Shown here: piece after piece, positions 1-9,315 of the stretch
Numbering within the stretch: the first letter of the stretch is position 1
Layout: each line of letters begins with the position of its first letter
Assembly (NCBI RefSeq): GCF_002285435.1
Contig: NZ_NSBT01000037.1
Location: 1,070,313 to 1,134,312, forward strand
Direction of reading: 5' to 3'
DNA length: 64,000 nucleotides
DNA from: Actibacterium ureilyticum
GTDB lineage: Bacteria > Pseudomonadota > Alphaproteobacteria > Rhodobacterales > Rhodobacteraceae
The notes under the pieces: model-generated
Seen by the model: only the letters and a program-made list of their open reading frames with translations
Told to the model about the DNA's origin: nothing
The model's database searches: none
Program-made: the position numbers and the translations under genes

Positions 1-903
1 TGGATGATGCCTGCGGTGATCGGAACCGTGATCTGCTGCCGCGACATCACCGCCAAGAACATCTATCACGCGATTTCGGTCGACGGCGCGACCCATTTCG
101 GCGGCGCGCCCATCGTGCTGAACGCCATCGTGAACGCCAAGGAAGACGACCGGATGCCGTTTGATCACACGGTCGAGGTCTTTACCGCCGGCGCCCCGCC
201 GCCGGCCGCCACGCTGGCCAAGTTCGAACCGCTGGGCTTCAACGTGACACAGGTCTATGGCCTGACCGAAACCTATGGCCCGGCCACCGAATGCACCTGG
301 CAGGACCAGTGGGACGAGGTGGCGCAATCCGAACGCGCCGCGATCAAGGCGCGCACCGGCGTCGCCATGCCGATCCTGGAAGAGGCGGTGGTGATGGACG
401 ACACCATGACCCCCGTCCCGCGTGATGGCGAAACCACGGGCGAAATCATGATGCGCGGCAATATCGTGATGAAGGGCTATTACAAGAACCCCGAGGCGAC
501 CGCCGAAAGCTTTGCGGGTGGCTATTTCCACTCCGGCGATGTCGCGTTCCAGCATCCCGACGGCTATATCAAGATCACCGACCGGGCGAAGGACATCATC
601 ATTTCGGGCGGCGAGAATGTGAGCTCGGTCGAGGTCGAGAATGCGCTGATGCACCACCCGGCCGTCGATATCTGCGCCGTGGTCGCCAAACCGGACGAGA
701 CCTGGGGCGAGGTGCCTTGCGCCTTTGTCGAACTGAAGCCGGGGCAAAGCGCAGAAGAGGCCGAACTGATCGCCTATTGCCGCGAGCATCTGGCCGGGTT
801 CAAGACGCCCAAGCGGGTGATCTTCGCCGAATTGCCCAAGACATCGACCGGCAAGATCCAGAAATTCCAGCTGCGCGAACAGGCGCGCGCCCTGCCCCGC
901 TAA
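1..903 (+). CDS. Acyl-CoA synthetase, AMP-binding (5' end missing)
   Basis: C-terminal 300 residues of an ANL-superfamily acid:CoA ligase that would activate a carboxylic acid through an acyl-AMP intermediate. The reading frame is open from base 1, so the start lies upstream of the window. Visible signatures are YGLTETYG (adenylation core), the HSGD / GYIKITDRAKD hinge region, and the C-terminal PKTSTGKIQK with the catalytic lysine. The THFGGAPIVLN and VTQVYGLTETYG wording resembles the acyl-activating enzymes related to plant AAE/BZO proteins and the roseobacter medium-chain or DmdB-like ligases, rather than acetyl- or propionyl-CoA synthetase. The substrate cannot be fixed from this part. 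The next gene starts about 70 bases downstream on the same strand and may be co-transcribed. Confidence 0.9.
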   Translation, partial: WMMPAVIGTVICCRDITAKNIYHAISVDGATHFGGAPIVLNAIVNAKEDDRMPFDHTVEVFTAGAPPPAATLAKFEPLGFNVTQVYGLTETYGPATECTWQDQWDEVAQSERAAIKARTGVAMPILEEAVVMDDTMTPVPRDGETTGEIMMRGNIVMKGYYKNPEATAESFAGGYFHSGDVAFQHPDGYIKITDRAKDIIISGGENVSSVEVENALMHHPAVDICAVVAKPDETWGEVPCAFVELKPGQSAEEAELIAYCREHLAGFKTPKRVIFAELPKTSTGKIQKFQLREQARALPR

Positions 904-974
904 GCGCGTTGAGCGCGCGGCCGACCTGATCTATTCTGTGGCCGAGGTGAGCAGTTACAAAAGGTTGGCCCGCA

Positions 975-1991
975 GTGACGGCGCTGAAGAAATATCTGCG
1001 GCTGGAAAGCCCCGGCCTGTGGCGCGATCAGCCCGACGCCCAGCGGCGCGATGTGATCGTGTCCTTTGGCGATGCGTCGCTTGTGCTGACCGACAAGCGC
1101 GGCGTGGCGCTGGCCCATTGGTCGCTGCCCGCGATCGAACGGCTGAACCCGCGCCAGCGCCCGGCCCTGTTCGCGCCCGGCCCCGAGGCTGACGAAACGG
1201 TGGAGATCGCCGATGACGAGATGATCGAGGCCATCGAAACCGTCCGCAAGGCCATCGAAAGGCGCCGCCCGCATCAGGGCCGCCTGCGCGGGCTGCTGGT
1301 GGGCGGCACGCTGGCGGTGCTGGCGCTGCTCTGCGTGTTCTGGCTGCCCGGCGCGTTGATCGGGCATGCGGCCCGTGTGGCCCCGCCGGAAACCCGCGCC
1401 GATATCGGGGCGCAGCTGGCGGCTCGGATCACCCGCGTTTCGGGTCAGGCCTGTGCCGGGCGTGACGGGCGCGCGGCATTGGGCAAGCTGCTGGCGGCGC
1501 TGCCCGCCGACCCGTTCGATCAGGTCGTCATCCTGCCCGCTGGCGTGGCAACGGCGGCGCATCTGCCGGGGGGTGTCATCCTGTTGAACCGCGCCCTGGT
1601 CGAGGATCACGAGGCCCCCGATGTGGCCGCCGGTTTCATCCTTGCCGAGCGCCTGCGCGCCGCCCAGGCCGATCCGCTGCGCCAGTTGTTGCGCTTCACC
1701 GGGCTGCGCAGCGCCTTTGGCCTGCTGACCCGCGGCACCCTGCCCCCCGCGGCGCTGGACGCCTATGCCGAGCATCTGATGACCACCCCGCCAGAGCCGC
1801 TTCCGGTCGAGCCGCTGCTAACCCGGTTTTCCACGGCGGGCGTGCCATCGACCCCCTATGCCTATGCGCTGGACCTGTCGGGGGAATCCGTGCTGGACCT
1901 GATCGAGGCCGACCCGATGCGCGGGCGCGATCAGACACAGCTTCTGTCGGACGGGGACTGGGTGCGGCTGCAAAACATCTGTGCGCAATAG
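975..1991 (+). CDS. Membrane protein, degenerate M48 peptidase-like
   Basis: 338-residue protein that I do not recognise as a named family. It starts at GTG and has about 100 polar residues, then one strong membrane segment (about residues 105-125), then a domain probably outside the cytoplasm. Around residues 195-230 it reads LPGGVILLNRALVED followed by VAAGFILAERLRA. This parallels the M48 metalloprotease region, where LPGG-x-I-x(3)-R-x-L is followed by the zinc helix HEXXH, but here the HEXXH position reads LAERL, so zinc chemistry should be lost. Function is unknown; it may be a non-catalytic peptidase-fold protein. A 9-bp hairpin lies directly after the stop. The family link is inferred from motif layout only. 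Confidence 0.75.
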   Translation: MTALKKYLRLESPGLWRDQPDAQRRDVIVSFGDASLVLTDKRGVALAHWSLPAIERLNPRQRPALFAPGPEADETVEIADDEMIEAIETVRKAIERRRPHQGRLRGLLVGGTLAVLALLCVFWLPGALIGHAARVAPPETRADIGAQLAARITRVSGQACAGRDGRAALGKLLAALPADPFDQVVILPAGVATAAHLPGGVILLNRALVEDHEAPDVAAGFILAERLRAAQADPLRQLLRFTGLRSAFGLLTRGTLPPAALDAYAEHLMTTPPEPLPVEPLLTRFSTAGVPSTPYAYALDLSGESVLDLIEADPMRGRDQTQLLSDGDWVRLQNICAQ

Positions 1992-1995
1992 CAAA

Positions 1996-2019
1996 CGCCC
2001 TGTCACTGCCGACAGGGCG
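1996..2019 (+). terminator. Hairpin after the M48-like gene
   Basis: Perfect 9-bp inverted repeat CGCCCTGTC / GACAGGGCG with a 6-base loop, starting 4 bases after the stop codon. The following CTGCTTTC gives only a weak T-tract, so termination is likely but not textbook. Confidence 0.5.
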
Positions 2020-2142
2020 CTGCTTTCAGAACCGGGCGAGTTTTATCTTGGTTTGCTTTGTCCCGGCACCCTGCCATGCGATCATCCACAAGGGGTTGAA
2101 CGAATCATGCCGCAAGTGATTCGCCGAGTAAAGCGTCTTTGA

Positions 2143-2775
2143 TCACTTGGTGCCGAACATCCGGTCGCCGGCATCGCCCAGGCCGGGCACGATATAGCCC
2201 TTTTCGTTCAGCTTCTGGTCCAGCGACGCGGTGACGATGGGCACATCGGGATGCGCCTCTTTCATCTTGGCGACCCCCTCGGGCGAGGCCAGAAGGCACA
2301 GGAAACGAATGTCCTTGGCCCCGGCCTTTTTCAGCAGATCAATCGCCGCAACGGACGAATTCCCGGTGGCCAGCATCGGATCGACGGCGATCACCAGCCG
2401 ATCCTCCAGCCCCTCGGGCACCTTGAAATAATACTGCACCGGTTGCAGGGTTTCCTCGTCGCGGTACAGGCCCACGAACCCCACGCGGGCCGACGGGATC
2501 AGATCCAGGATACCGTCCAGCAAGCCGTTGCCCGCCCGCAGGATCGAAATCAGCGCCAGCTTCTTGCCCGCCAGAACCGGCGCGTCCAGTTCCGTCAGCG
2601 GGGTCTCGATATTGCGCGTCGTCATCTTCAGCTCGCGCGTGACCTCGTATGCCAGCAGGTGCGAAATCTCGCGCAACAACTGCCGAAAGCCCGCAGTCGA
2701 CGTACCCTTGTCGCGCATCAGCGTCAGCTTGTGCTGGACCAGCGGGTGATCGACAATGGTCAGGTGTTCAGGCAT
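2143..2775 (-). CDS. upp: Uracil phosphoribosyltransferase
   Basis: 210 residues, full length for the family. Converts uracil and PRPP to UMP in the cytoplasm. The PRPP-binding loop [10 protein letters not shown] is at residues 132-141, and the C-terminal uracil-binding stretch [13 protein letters not shown] is near 193-205. It is the last gene of the minus-strand nucleoside-salvage run cdd-deoA-deoB-add-upp and overlaps the end of add by 8 bases, which suggests translational coupling. In this operon it captures the uracil released by nucleoside phosphorolysis. The call is secure. Confidence 0.97.
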   Translation of the reverse strand: MPEHLTIVDHPLVQHKLTLMRDKGTSTAGFRQLLREISHLLAYEVTRELKMTTRNIETPLTELDAPVLAGKKLALISILRAGNGLLDGILDLIPSARVGFVGLYRDEETLQPVQYYFKVPEGLEDRLVIAVDPMLATGNSSVAAIDLLKKAGAKDIRFLCLLASPEGVAKMKEAHPDVPIVTASLDQKLNEKGYIVPGLGDAGDRMFGTK

Positions 2776-3754
2776 CGGGAACCTCCAGGCGTTTCAGTAT
2801 CTTGGCGCGGGTTTCTTCATCGCAAAACGCAGCCTTGGCCGCAACGGTGTTCAGATCTGTGAACACCGCCTCGTCCCAGCCGAACGCATCGGCCAGCCGG
2901 TTATATTCCTGCGTCATCGTGGTGTGGAAAAACGGCGGATCGTCGGTCGACACCGTGACCTTCACCCCGCGTTCGCGCAGCCGGTCGATGGGATGCGCGC
3001 GCCAGTCGGGATAAAGCCCAAGTGCCACGTTCGAGCCCGGGCAGACCTCCAGCACCGTGCCGTTTTCCGCCAGCTCATCGACCAGCGCAAGGTCTTCGAT
3101 CGCGCGCACGCCATGGCCGATCCGCTCGACCCGCAGATGGGTCAGCGCATCGCGCACCGATTGCGGACCGCCCCATTCGCCCGCATGGGCCGTTAGCCGC
3201 AGATACGCTTCGCGCGCCATATCAAAAGCGTATTCGAAATCCTTGAAATGTCCGGCTTTTTCATCTCCGCCGATCCCCAGACCCACGATCCAGTCACCGG
3301 CGGTTTCGGCGGCGCAAAGCGCGGCCTCGCGCGCGGCATCGGGGCCGAAATGACGGATCGGCGTGACGATCCCGCGCAGGGTGATCCCGTGGCGGCGTTC
3401 GGCGGCATCGGCGGCCTCGCGTATGGCATGCAGATAGTCGCGCCAGGCCGACAGATCGCGCCCGCCGCAGAAGTCAGGCGAGATGAAGCTCTCGCAATAG
3501 ATCACGCCGTTCTCGGCGCAGGCCTCCAGCACCGCCGTGGTCAGCCGGGCGTAATCCTCGGGCGATTGCAGGACGCTGGTCGCGGCCTCGTACACCTGAA
3601 GGAAGTGCCAGAAATCGCGATAGGCATAGCCGCCATCGGGCCCGAAGATGCCCGAGATATCCACAGACTTTTCCACCGCCATCTGGCGGATCAATTCCGG
3701 CGGCGCGGCCCCTTCCAGATGCAGGTGCAGTTCGACCTTGGGCAGATCACGCAT
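2768..3754 (-). CDS. add: Adenosine deaminase
   Basis: 328 residues. Zinc hydrolase that deaminates adenosine or deoxyadenosine to (deoxy)inosine. The N-terminal metal motif HLHLEG gives His10 and His12. A third histidine is at about 190 in HAGEW, the catalytic region HGVRA follows, and the metal aspartate is in STDDPP. It overlaps deoB upstream and upp downstream by 8 bases each. Some alphaproteobacterial members of this family are adenine deaminases; the operon partners (cdd, deoA, deoB) favour the nucleoside substrate, but the sequence alone does not exclude adenine. Confidence 0.92.
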   Translation of the reverse strand: MRDLPKVELHLHLEGAAPPELIRQMAVEKSVDISGIFGPDGGYAYRDFWHFLQVYEAATSVLQSPEDYARLTTAVLEACAENGVIYCESFISPDFCGGRDLSAWRDYLHAIREAADAAERRHGITLRGIVTPIRHFGPDAAREAALCAAETAGDWIVGLGIGGDEKAGHFKDFEYAFDMAREAYLRLTAHAGEWGGPQSVRDALTHLRVERIGHGVRAIEDLALVDELAENGTVLEVCPGSNVALGLYPDWRAHPIDRLRERGVKVTVSTDDPPFFHTTMTQEYNRLADAFGWDEAVFTDLNTVAAKAAFCDEETRAKILKRLEVPDA

Positions 3755-4934
3755 GCCCCACCCCCAGATGATCTGCGATCAGATGCGCCACGTCCTGAAA
3801 CCCGATCAGCCCCAGCGCGCGCGGGTCGCCCCACCCCACCACCGGGACACGTTCGCGCGTATGATCTGTGCCGACCCAGGTTGGATCGTTGCCATGATCG
3901 GCGGTGAACAGGAACAGGTCGCCCGGCCGCGCGTCGGCGAGCAGCGCGGGCAGCTGCGCGTCGAACCATTCCAGCGCGCGGGCATAGCCCGACACATCGC
4001 GGCGATGGCCGTAAAGGCTGTCGAATTCCACGAAATTGGCGAAGGTCAGGCTGCCATCCTCGGCCGTTTCGACCAGCCGCAGCAGATGGCCCATCAGATC
4101 GGCATCCGCCCCCTTGGCCACATCGTCGATCCCGCGCATGGAAAAGATGTCGCCGATCTTGCCCACCGCATGCACCTTGCGCCCCGCGCCCTGCACCCAG
4201 TCGCACAGGGTCGGCGCGGGGGGCGCGATGGCATAGTCGTGGCGGTTCGTGGTGCGGGTGAAGCCATCCGCGACCGTGCCGACAAAGGGGCGCGCGATCA
4301 CCCGGCCCACCTTCATCGCGTGCAGGGTCGGCGCCAGCGCCTGACACAGATCCAGCAGCCGTTGCAGGCCGAAGCCCTCCTCATGCGCGGCAATCTGAAA
4401 GACGCTGTCGGCCGAGGTATAGCAGATGGGCCACCCCGTCCGCAGATGCTCGGCCCCCAGTTCGTTCACGATCACGGTGCCCGAGGCATGGCAATTGCCC
4501 AGGATGCCATCGGTCCCGGCAAGGCGGCAGACCTGCGTCACCAGATCCTCAGGGAAGGCGGGGGGCGTGTCGGGGAAATAGTGCCAGTCCCACGGCACCG
4601 GCACACCGGCCAGTTCCCAATGACCCGAGGGCGTGTCCTTGCCCGGGCTGATTTCGGTCGCGGCGCCCCAGATGCCCTGCGGCGCGGCGCCCAGCCCCGG
4701 CGCGTCGGTGCCCGAGGCCAGACGGATCGCCGCCCCCAGCCCCAGCGCATCCAGGTGCGGCATGTGCAACGGGCCGCTGCGCCCCTCCTCGGCCCTGCCA
4801 CCTGCGCAGGCCTGCGCGATATGGGCCAGCGTGTTCGCGCCGGTATCGGGCACATCGCCGTTGAAAAACCGGTCCGCGTCCGGCGCACCGCCGCAGCCCA
4901 CGGAATCCATCACGATCAGAAAGGCGCGGGTCAT
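3747..4934 (-). CDS. deoB: Phosphopentomutase
   Basis: 395 residues, normal length. Interconverts (deoxy)ribose-1-phosphate and -5-phosphate, linking nucleoside phosphorolysis to pentose metabolism. It belongs to the alkaline-phosphatase superfamily: the N-terminal metal motif VMDSVGCGGAPDA has Asp10, and a second metal site is in FTADHGND. The start ATG overlaps the stop of deoA by 4 bases and the 3' end overlaps add by 8, so it sits in the middle of a coupled operon. No aldolase (deoC) is visible in the window. Confidence 0.96.
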   Translation of the reverse strand: MTRAFLIVMDSVGCGGAPDADRFFNGDVPDTGANTLAHIAQACAGGRAEEGRSGPLHMPHLDALGLGAAIRLASGTDAPGLGAAPQGIWGAATEISPGKDTPSGHWELAGVPVPWDWHYFPDTPPAFPEDLVTQVCRLAGTDGILGNCHASGTVIVNELGAEHLRTGWPICYTSADSVFQIAAHEEGFGLQRLLDLCQALAPTLHAMKVGRVIARPFVGTVADGFTRTTNRHDYAIAPPAPTLCDWVQGAGRKVHAVGKIGDIFSMRGIDDVAKGADADLMGHLLRLVETAEDGSLTFANFVEFDSLYGHRRDVSGYARALEWFDAQLPALLADARPGDLFLFTADHGNDPTWVGTDHTRERVPVVGWGDPRALGLIGFQDVAHLIADHLGVGHA

Positions 4935-6241
4935 TGCCGGATCCTTTCGCGCACCAATGGCTGCGGCGCGGGTGGCACATCGCCAATGACATAGGCCGCG
5001 CGCACCGCGTCGACCGCGGCATCGGCGGCATCGCCCGTGGCGGCATGGACCATGGCCAGCGGGATGTCGGGGTCGATCTCGGCCCCCAGCGGCAACAGGT
5101 CCGACAGCCCGACCGACGGGTTGATCCGGTCACCTTCAACCCGACGGCCACCACCCAAAGCCACCACGGCCAAGCCAAGCGCCTGACCGTCGATGGCACA
5201 GACATAGCCCGAGCGCCCGGCGGGCACCGGGCGCAGCACCGGCGCGGCGGGCAGCCGGTCGCGCCAGCGTTCGATGAAATCCACCGGCCCGCCCTGTTCG
5301 GCGACCATCTCGCCGAACCGTTCTGCTGCGGCACCCGATTGCATGGCCCCGGCGATCCGGCCCGCGCCATCCTCGGCATCGGCGGCCAGCCCGCCCAGCG
5401 CCAGCAGCTCGCCCCCCAGATCGCAGGTCAGTTGCCACAGGTGGGTGCCACTGCGCTTGCCGGTCAGGACGCTCATCACCTCGATCACCTCCAGCGCGTT
5501 GCCCGCAGACGGCACCAGCGGCTGATCCATGTCGGTGATCAGCGCCGATGTCATGCAACCGGCGCCTTGCGCGGTCGATACCAGCGCCTGCGCCAGCGCG
5601 CGGGCGTGATCCATATCCTTCATGAAGGCGCCCGATCCGACCTTGACGTCCAGCACCAGCCCATCCAGCCCGGCGGCCAGCTTCTTGGACAGGATCGACG
5701 CGGTGATCAGGTCGATGCTTTCGACCGTGCCCGACACGTCGCGGATCGCGTAAAGCCGCTTGTCCGCCGGGGCGATGTCCTTTGACGCGCTGACAATCGC
5801 GCAGCCCAGCCGCGCGGTGATGTCGCGCAGCCGGTCGGTGCTGACATCGGGGCTGAAGCCGGGGATCGCCTCCAGCTTGTCCAGCGTACCGCCCGTATGG
5901 CCCAGCCCCCGCCCCGAGATCATCGGAACATAGGCCCCGCAAACCGCCAGCGCGGGCGCCAGCAGAAGCGACACGCAATCGCCGATCCCCCCGGTGGAAT
6001 GCTTGTCCAGCACCGGCCCCGGCAGGTCCCATTTCAAAACCTGTCCGCTGTCGCGCATGGCCCGGGTCAGGTCGACACGGCCCTCATCGCCCAGCCCGTT
6101 CAGCAGCACCGCCATGGCAAAGGCCCCACCCTGCGCATCGCTGACCGACCCATCGGCCAGCCCGTTTGCAAACCAGGCGAGCTCGTCGGCGCTGGGACGC
6201 TGGCGGTCGCGCAGCTTGGCGATGATCACGCGCGGCTCCAT
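4931..6241 (-). CDS. deoA: Thymidine phosphorylase
   Basis: 436 residues. Phosphorolyses thymidine or deoxyuridine to base and deoxyribose-1-phosphate, the substrate of the adjacent DeoB. The family signature lies near residues 80-115 and includes KHSTGGIGD (phosphate-binding) and SGRGLGHTGGTLDKLE. The frame stays open for 38 codons upstream, but the ATG at 6241 (MEPRVIIAKLRD) matches the usual N terminus and sits 4 bases after the cdd stop. The overlap with deoB is 4 bases. Confidence 0.95.
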   Translation of the reverse strand: MEPRVIIAKLRDRQRPSADELAWFANGLADGSVSDAQGGAFAMAVLLNGLGDEGRVDLTRAMRDSGQVLKWDLPGPVLDKHSTGGIGDCVSLLLAPALAVCGAYVPMISGRGLGHTGGTLDKLEAIPGFSPDVSTDRLRDITARLGCAIVSASKDIAPADKRLYAIRDVSGTVESIDLITASILSKKLAAGLDGLVLDVKVGSGAFMKDMDHARALAQALVSTAQGAGCMTSALITDMDQPLVPSAGNALEVIEVMSVLTGKRSGTHLWQLTCDLGGELLALGGLAADAEDGAGRIAGAMQSGAAAERFGEMVAEQGGPVDFIERWRDRLPAAPVLRPVPAGRSGYVCAIDGQALGLAVVALGGGRRVEGDRINPSVGLSDLLPLGAEIDPDIPLAMVHAATGDAADAAVDAVRAAYVIGDVPPAPQPLVRERIRQ

Positions 6242-6245
6242 CGTC

Positions 6246-6641
6246 TTAACTGCGCGCCATGTGATCGGCGCCAAACGCGCCGGGCAACAGATCGCCCACG
6301 GTGGTTTCCAGCTGCGCGCCGTCCGTAGTGGCCAATGTGACGACCACCGCGCCATCGGCGAATTCCGCCAGCTTCTGGCGGCAGCCGCCGCAGGGCGGCA
6401 CCGGATCGGGGCTGTCGGCGATCACCGCGACCGCCGCGATCTGGTATTCGCCCGCCGCGCACATGGCGGCGATGGCCCCGGCCTCGGCACAGGTGCCTTC
6501 GGGATAGGCCACGTTTTCCACGTTGCACCCGACAAAGACACGGCCCGACGCGCTGCGGATCGCGGCGCCGACCTTGAAGTTCGAATAGGGGGCGTGGGCG
6601 TTTTCCCGCACGGCGCGGGCTTGATCGAGAAGCGACATCAT
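6246..6641 (-). CDS. cdd: Cytidine deaminase
   Basis: 131 residues, the short homotetrameric class. Zinc deaminase converting (deoxy)cytidine to (deoxy)uridine. The zinc site is Cys51-Ala-Glu53 (CAE, Glu as proton shuttle) plus PCGGC with Cys84 and Cys87. YSNFKVGAA and GCNVENVAYPEGTCAE are family hallmarks. Two adjacent ATG codons (6641 and 6638) follow a GGAGG ribosome-binding site at 5 or 8 bases; either could be used. It is the first gene of the salvage operon, so the promoter lies in the 160-base divergent gap with maeB. Confidence 0.95.
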   Translation of the reverse strand: MMSLLDQARAVRENAHAPYSNFKVGAAIRSASGRVFVGCNVENVAYPEGTCAEAGAIAAMCAAGEYQIAAVAVIADSPDPVPPCGGCRQKLAEFADGAVVVTLATTDGAQLETTVGDLLPGAFGADHMARS

Positions 6642-6770
6642 ACGATCCTCCTGCCAGCACTCTGCGTGTCCACCGCGCCGGATGCAAGCCGATCACGCCC
6701 ATAGGCGCGGGATTGCGTGGCGGCGCTTGAAGTGGGGCGCGATTTGGCCTATCCCGACCGCGTGAATTTA

Positions 6771-6784
6771 GTTTAATGCTAAAC
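6771..6784. promoter_or_regulatory. Inverted repeat upstream of maeB
   Basis: GTTTA-ATGC-TAAAC is a perfect 5+5 bp inverted repeat 20 bases before the maeB start, in an AT-rich patch that stands out from the GC-rich flanks. It sits in the divergent cdd/maeB gap and has the size of a repressor half-site pair. The regulator is unknown. Confidence 0.35.
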
Positions 6785-6804
6785 AACTTTTTCAGGAGCC
6801 TCGG

Positions 6805-9084
6805 ATGAGCGACGGAAAAACAGACCGCACCCGCCAGAATGCGTTGCTTTACCACGCCCTTCCAAAGCCCGGAAAGCTGGAGATCCGCGCCACCAAGCCG
6901 CTGGCCAACGGGCGCGATCTTTCGCTGGCCTATAGCCCCGGCGTGGCCGAGGCCTGTATTGAGATCAAGAACGACCCGGCCACCGCGGCCGATTACACAG
7001 CACGCGGCAATCTGGTGGCGGTCGTGACCAATGGCTCTGCCGTGCTGGGGCTGGGCAATATCGGCGCTCTGGCCAGCAAACCGGTGATGGAGGGCAAGGC
7101 CGTCCTGTTCAAGAAATTCGCCAATATCGACTGTTTCGATATCGAGCTGAACGAAAGCGACCCCGAAAAGCTGGCCGATATCGTCTGCGCGCTGGAACCC
7201 AGCTTTGGCGCGATCAACCTGGAAGACATCAAGGCGCCCGATTGCTTCATCGTCGAAAAGCTGTGCCGCGAACGCATGGGCATTCCGGTGTTCCACGATG
7301 ACCAGCACGGCACCGCCATCGTCGTGGGCGCGGCGGCAACCAACGCGCTGCATGTCGCGGGCAAGACATTCGAGGATATCAAGGTCGTGTCGACCGGCGG
7401 CGGGGCGGCGGGGATCGCGTGCCTGAACATGCTGCTGAAGCTGGGCGTCAAACGCGAAAACGTGTGGCTCTGCGACATTCACGGGCTGGTCCACGAAGGC
7501 CGGACCGAGGATATGAACCCGCAAAAGGCCGCCTATGCCCAGCCCAGCGATCTGCGAACGCTGGATCAGGTGATCAACGGTGCGGACCTGTTCCTGGGCC
7601 TGTCGGGGCCGAATGTCCTGACGCCCGAGATGGTCGGCCGGATGGCCAAGCGCCCCATCGTTTTCGCGCTGGCCAATCCCACGCCCGAGATCCTGCCCGA
7701 CGCGGCCCGCGCGGTGGTGCCCGATGTGATCATGGCCACAGGGCGGTCGGATTATCCCAACCAGGTCAACAACGTGCTGTGCTTTCCGTTCATCTTCCGG
7801 GGCGCGCTGGATGTGGGCGCGACCGAGATCAACGACGACATGCAGCTGGCCTGTATCGACGGGATCGCTGCCCTGGCCCGCGCCACCACCAGCGCCGAGG
7901 CCGCCGCCGCGTACAAGGGCGAACAGCTGACCTTTGGCGCCGATTACCTGATCCCGAAGCCGTTCGATCCGCGCCTGATGGGCGTGGTCGCCAGTTCGGT
8001 CGCCAAGGCCGCGATGGATTCCGGCGTGGCCACCCGGCCGCTGGAGGATTTCGCCGCCTACAAGGAAAACCTGGACGGTTCGGTGTTCAAATCCGCACTG
8101 ATCATGCGCCCGGTCTTTTCGGCGGCCGCCCAGGCGCGGCGCAATATCGTCTTCGCCGAGGGCGAGGACGAGCGCGTGTTGCGCGCCGCGCAGGCCATGC
8201 TGGAAGAGACCACCGATATCCCGATCCTGATCGGCCGCCCCGACGTGATCGAGGCACGGTCGGAACGCGCGGGCCTGACCATTCGCGCGGGCCGCGATTA
8301 TGAGGTCGTGAACCCCGAAAACGACCCGCGCTATCGCGACTATTGGGAGACCTATCACAAGCTGATGGCGCGGCGCGGCGTGACGCCCGACCTGGCCAAG
8401 GCGATCATGCGGACCAACACCACCGCGATTGCCGCCATCATGGTGCACCGGGGCGAGGCCGACAGCCTGATCTGCGGTACGTTCGGGCAGTACCTGTGGC
8501 ACCTGAACTATATCCGGCAGGTTCTGGCGCGGGACGGGCTGCACCCGGTGGGCGCGCTGTCGCTGATGATCCTGGAGGACGGGCCGCTTTTCATCGCCGA
8601 CACCCATGTGCATCCCGAACCCACACCGCAGCAGATCATGGAAACCGTGATCGGCGCCGCGCGCCATGTGCGTCGTTTCGGGCTGGAGCCGAACATCGCC
8701 ATGTGCTCGCATTCGCAGTTCGGCAACCTGGATTGCGACACCGGGCTGCGGATGCGCGGGGCGCTGGAACTGCTCGAGGCGCTGGAGCCCGACTTCGCCT
8801 ATGAGGGCGAGATGCATGTCGACGCCGCGCTGGACGAAGATCTGCGCGAGCGCATCTTCCCCGGCGGCCGTTTGCGCGGCGCGGCGAATGTGCTGGTCTT
8901 TGCAAATACCGATGCCGCCAGCGGGGTTCGCAACATTCTGAAGATGCGCGCCGGCGGGCTGGAGGTCGGCCCGATCCTGATGGGGATGGGCAACCGCGCC
9001 CATATCGTCACCCCGTCGATCACCGCGCGGGGCCTTCTGAACATGTCCGCCCTGGCCGGCACCCCGGTGGCGCATTACGGCTGA
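6805..9084 (+). CDS. maeB: NADP-type malic enzyme with phosphotransacetylase-like domain
   Basis: 759 residues, the usual length for the large hybrid malic enzymes. Oxidatively decarboxylates malate to pyruvate, giving NAD(P)H. The N-terminal part (about 1-430) has [12 protein letters not shown], the catalytic core FHDDQHGTA and a Rossmann motif GGGAAG. The remaining 330 residues form a phosphate-acetyltransferase-like domain (for example [17 protein letters not shown]), which in this family is mainly regulatory through acetyl-CoA. AGGAGCC precedes the ATG. It is followed by prpE on the same strand, but the 230-base regulated gap suggests separate expression. Confidence 0.95.
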   Translation: MSDGKTDRTRQNALLYHALPKPGKLEIRATKPLANGRDLSLAYSPGVAEACIEIKNDPATAADYTARGNLVAVVTNGSAVLGLGNIGALASKPVMEGKAVLFKKFANIDCFDIELNESDPEKLADIVCALEPSFGAINLEDIKAPDCFIVEKLCRERMGIPVFHDDQHGTAIVVGAAATNALHVAGKTFEDIKVVSTGGGAAGIACLNMLLKLGVKRENVWLCDIHGLVHEGRTEDMNPQKAAYAQPSDLRTLDQVINGADLFLGLSGPNVLTPEMVGRMAKRPIVFALANPTPEILPDAARAVVPDVIMATGRSDYPNQVNNVLCFPFIFRGALDVGATEINDDMQLACIDGIAALARATTSAEAAAAYKGEQLTFGADYLIPKPFDPRLMGVVASSVAKAAMDSGVATRPLEDFAAYKENLDGSVFKSALIMRPVFSAAAQARRNIVFAEGEDERVLRAAQAMLEETTDIPILIGRPDVIEARSERAGLTIRAGRDYEVVNPENDPRYRDYWETYHKLMARRGVTPDLAKAIMRTNTTAIAAIMVHRGEADSLICGTFGQYLWHLNYIRQVLARDGLHPVGALSLMILEDGPLFIADTHVHPEPTPQQIMETVIGAARHVRRFGLEPNIAMCSHSQFGNLDCDTGLRMRGALELLEALEPDFAYEGEMHVDAALDEDLRERIFPGGRLRGAANVLVFANTDAASGVRNILKMRAGGLEVGPILMGMGNRAHIVTPSITARGLLNMSALAGTPVAHYG

Positions 9085-9112
9085 CCCCGCGGCGGGGTCG
9101 CCGGGGCCGCGG

Positions 9113-9223
9113 TTTGCAGGGCAAATTTGCAGATTTGCGATTTGATCCAGAATTAACCGCAAATACCCCAGATTATTCAAATTATGCAAAAGTTTGCAGA
9201 GAGCCCTTGGGCATATCTGCAAA
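9113..9223. promoter_or_regulatory. TTTGC/GCAAA operator cluster upstream of prpE
   Basis: Eight copies of the pentamer TTTGC or its complement GCAAA occur in 111 bases, at 9113, 9121, 9126, 9134, 9159, 9186, 9193 and 9219. They include inverted pairs (TTTGC-N3-GCAAA at 9113-9125, GCAAA-N2-TTTGC at 9186-9197) and direct pairs (TTTGC-N3-TTTGC at 9126-9138). Short-chain acyl-CoA regulators of the ScfR group (PccR of Rhodobacter) are known to recognise paired TTTGCAAA boxes. With propionyl-CoA synthetase downstream, a propionate-responsive regulator of that group is a reasonable inference. The exact N4 spacing reported for PccR is not reproduced here. Confidence 0.55.
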
Positions 9224-9278
9224 TATTCTGCGCCAATCTGACACGTCAGCGGTTTCCTGACTTGCCCCAGCGGGACCT

Positions 9279-9295
9279 GCTTCGTAACACGAAGC
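9279..9295 (+). promoter_or_regulatory. Stem-loop just upstream of the prpE ribosome-binding site
   Basis: GCTTCGT-AAC-ACGAAGC forms a perfect 7-bp stem with a 3-base loop and ends 7 bases before the GGAGGAGG Shine-Dalgarno (9303-9310). A nearby inverted repeat CTGAC-AC-GTCAG lies at 9238-9249. The stem could stabilise the leader or tune initiation; no known riboswitch is recognisable. Confidence 0.4.
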
Positions 9296-9315
9296 GACAC
9301 CCGGAGGAGGATACC

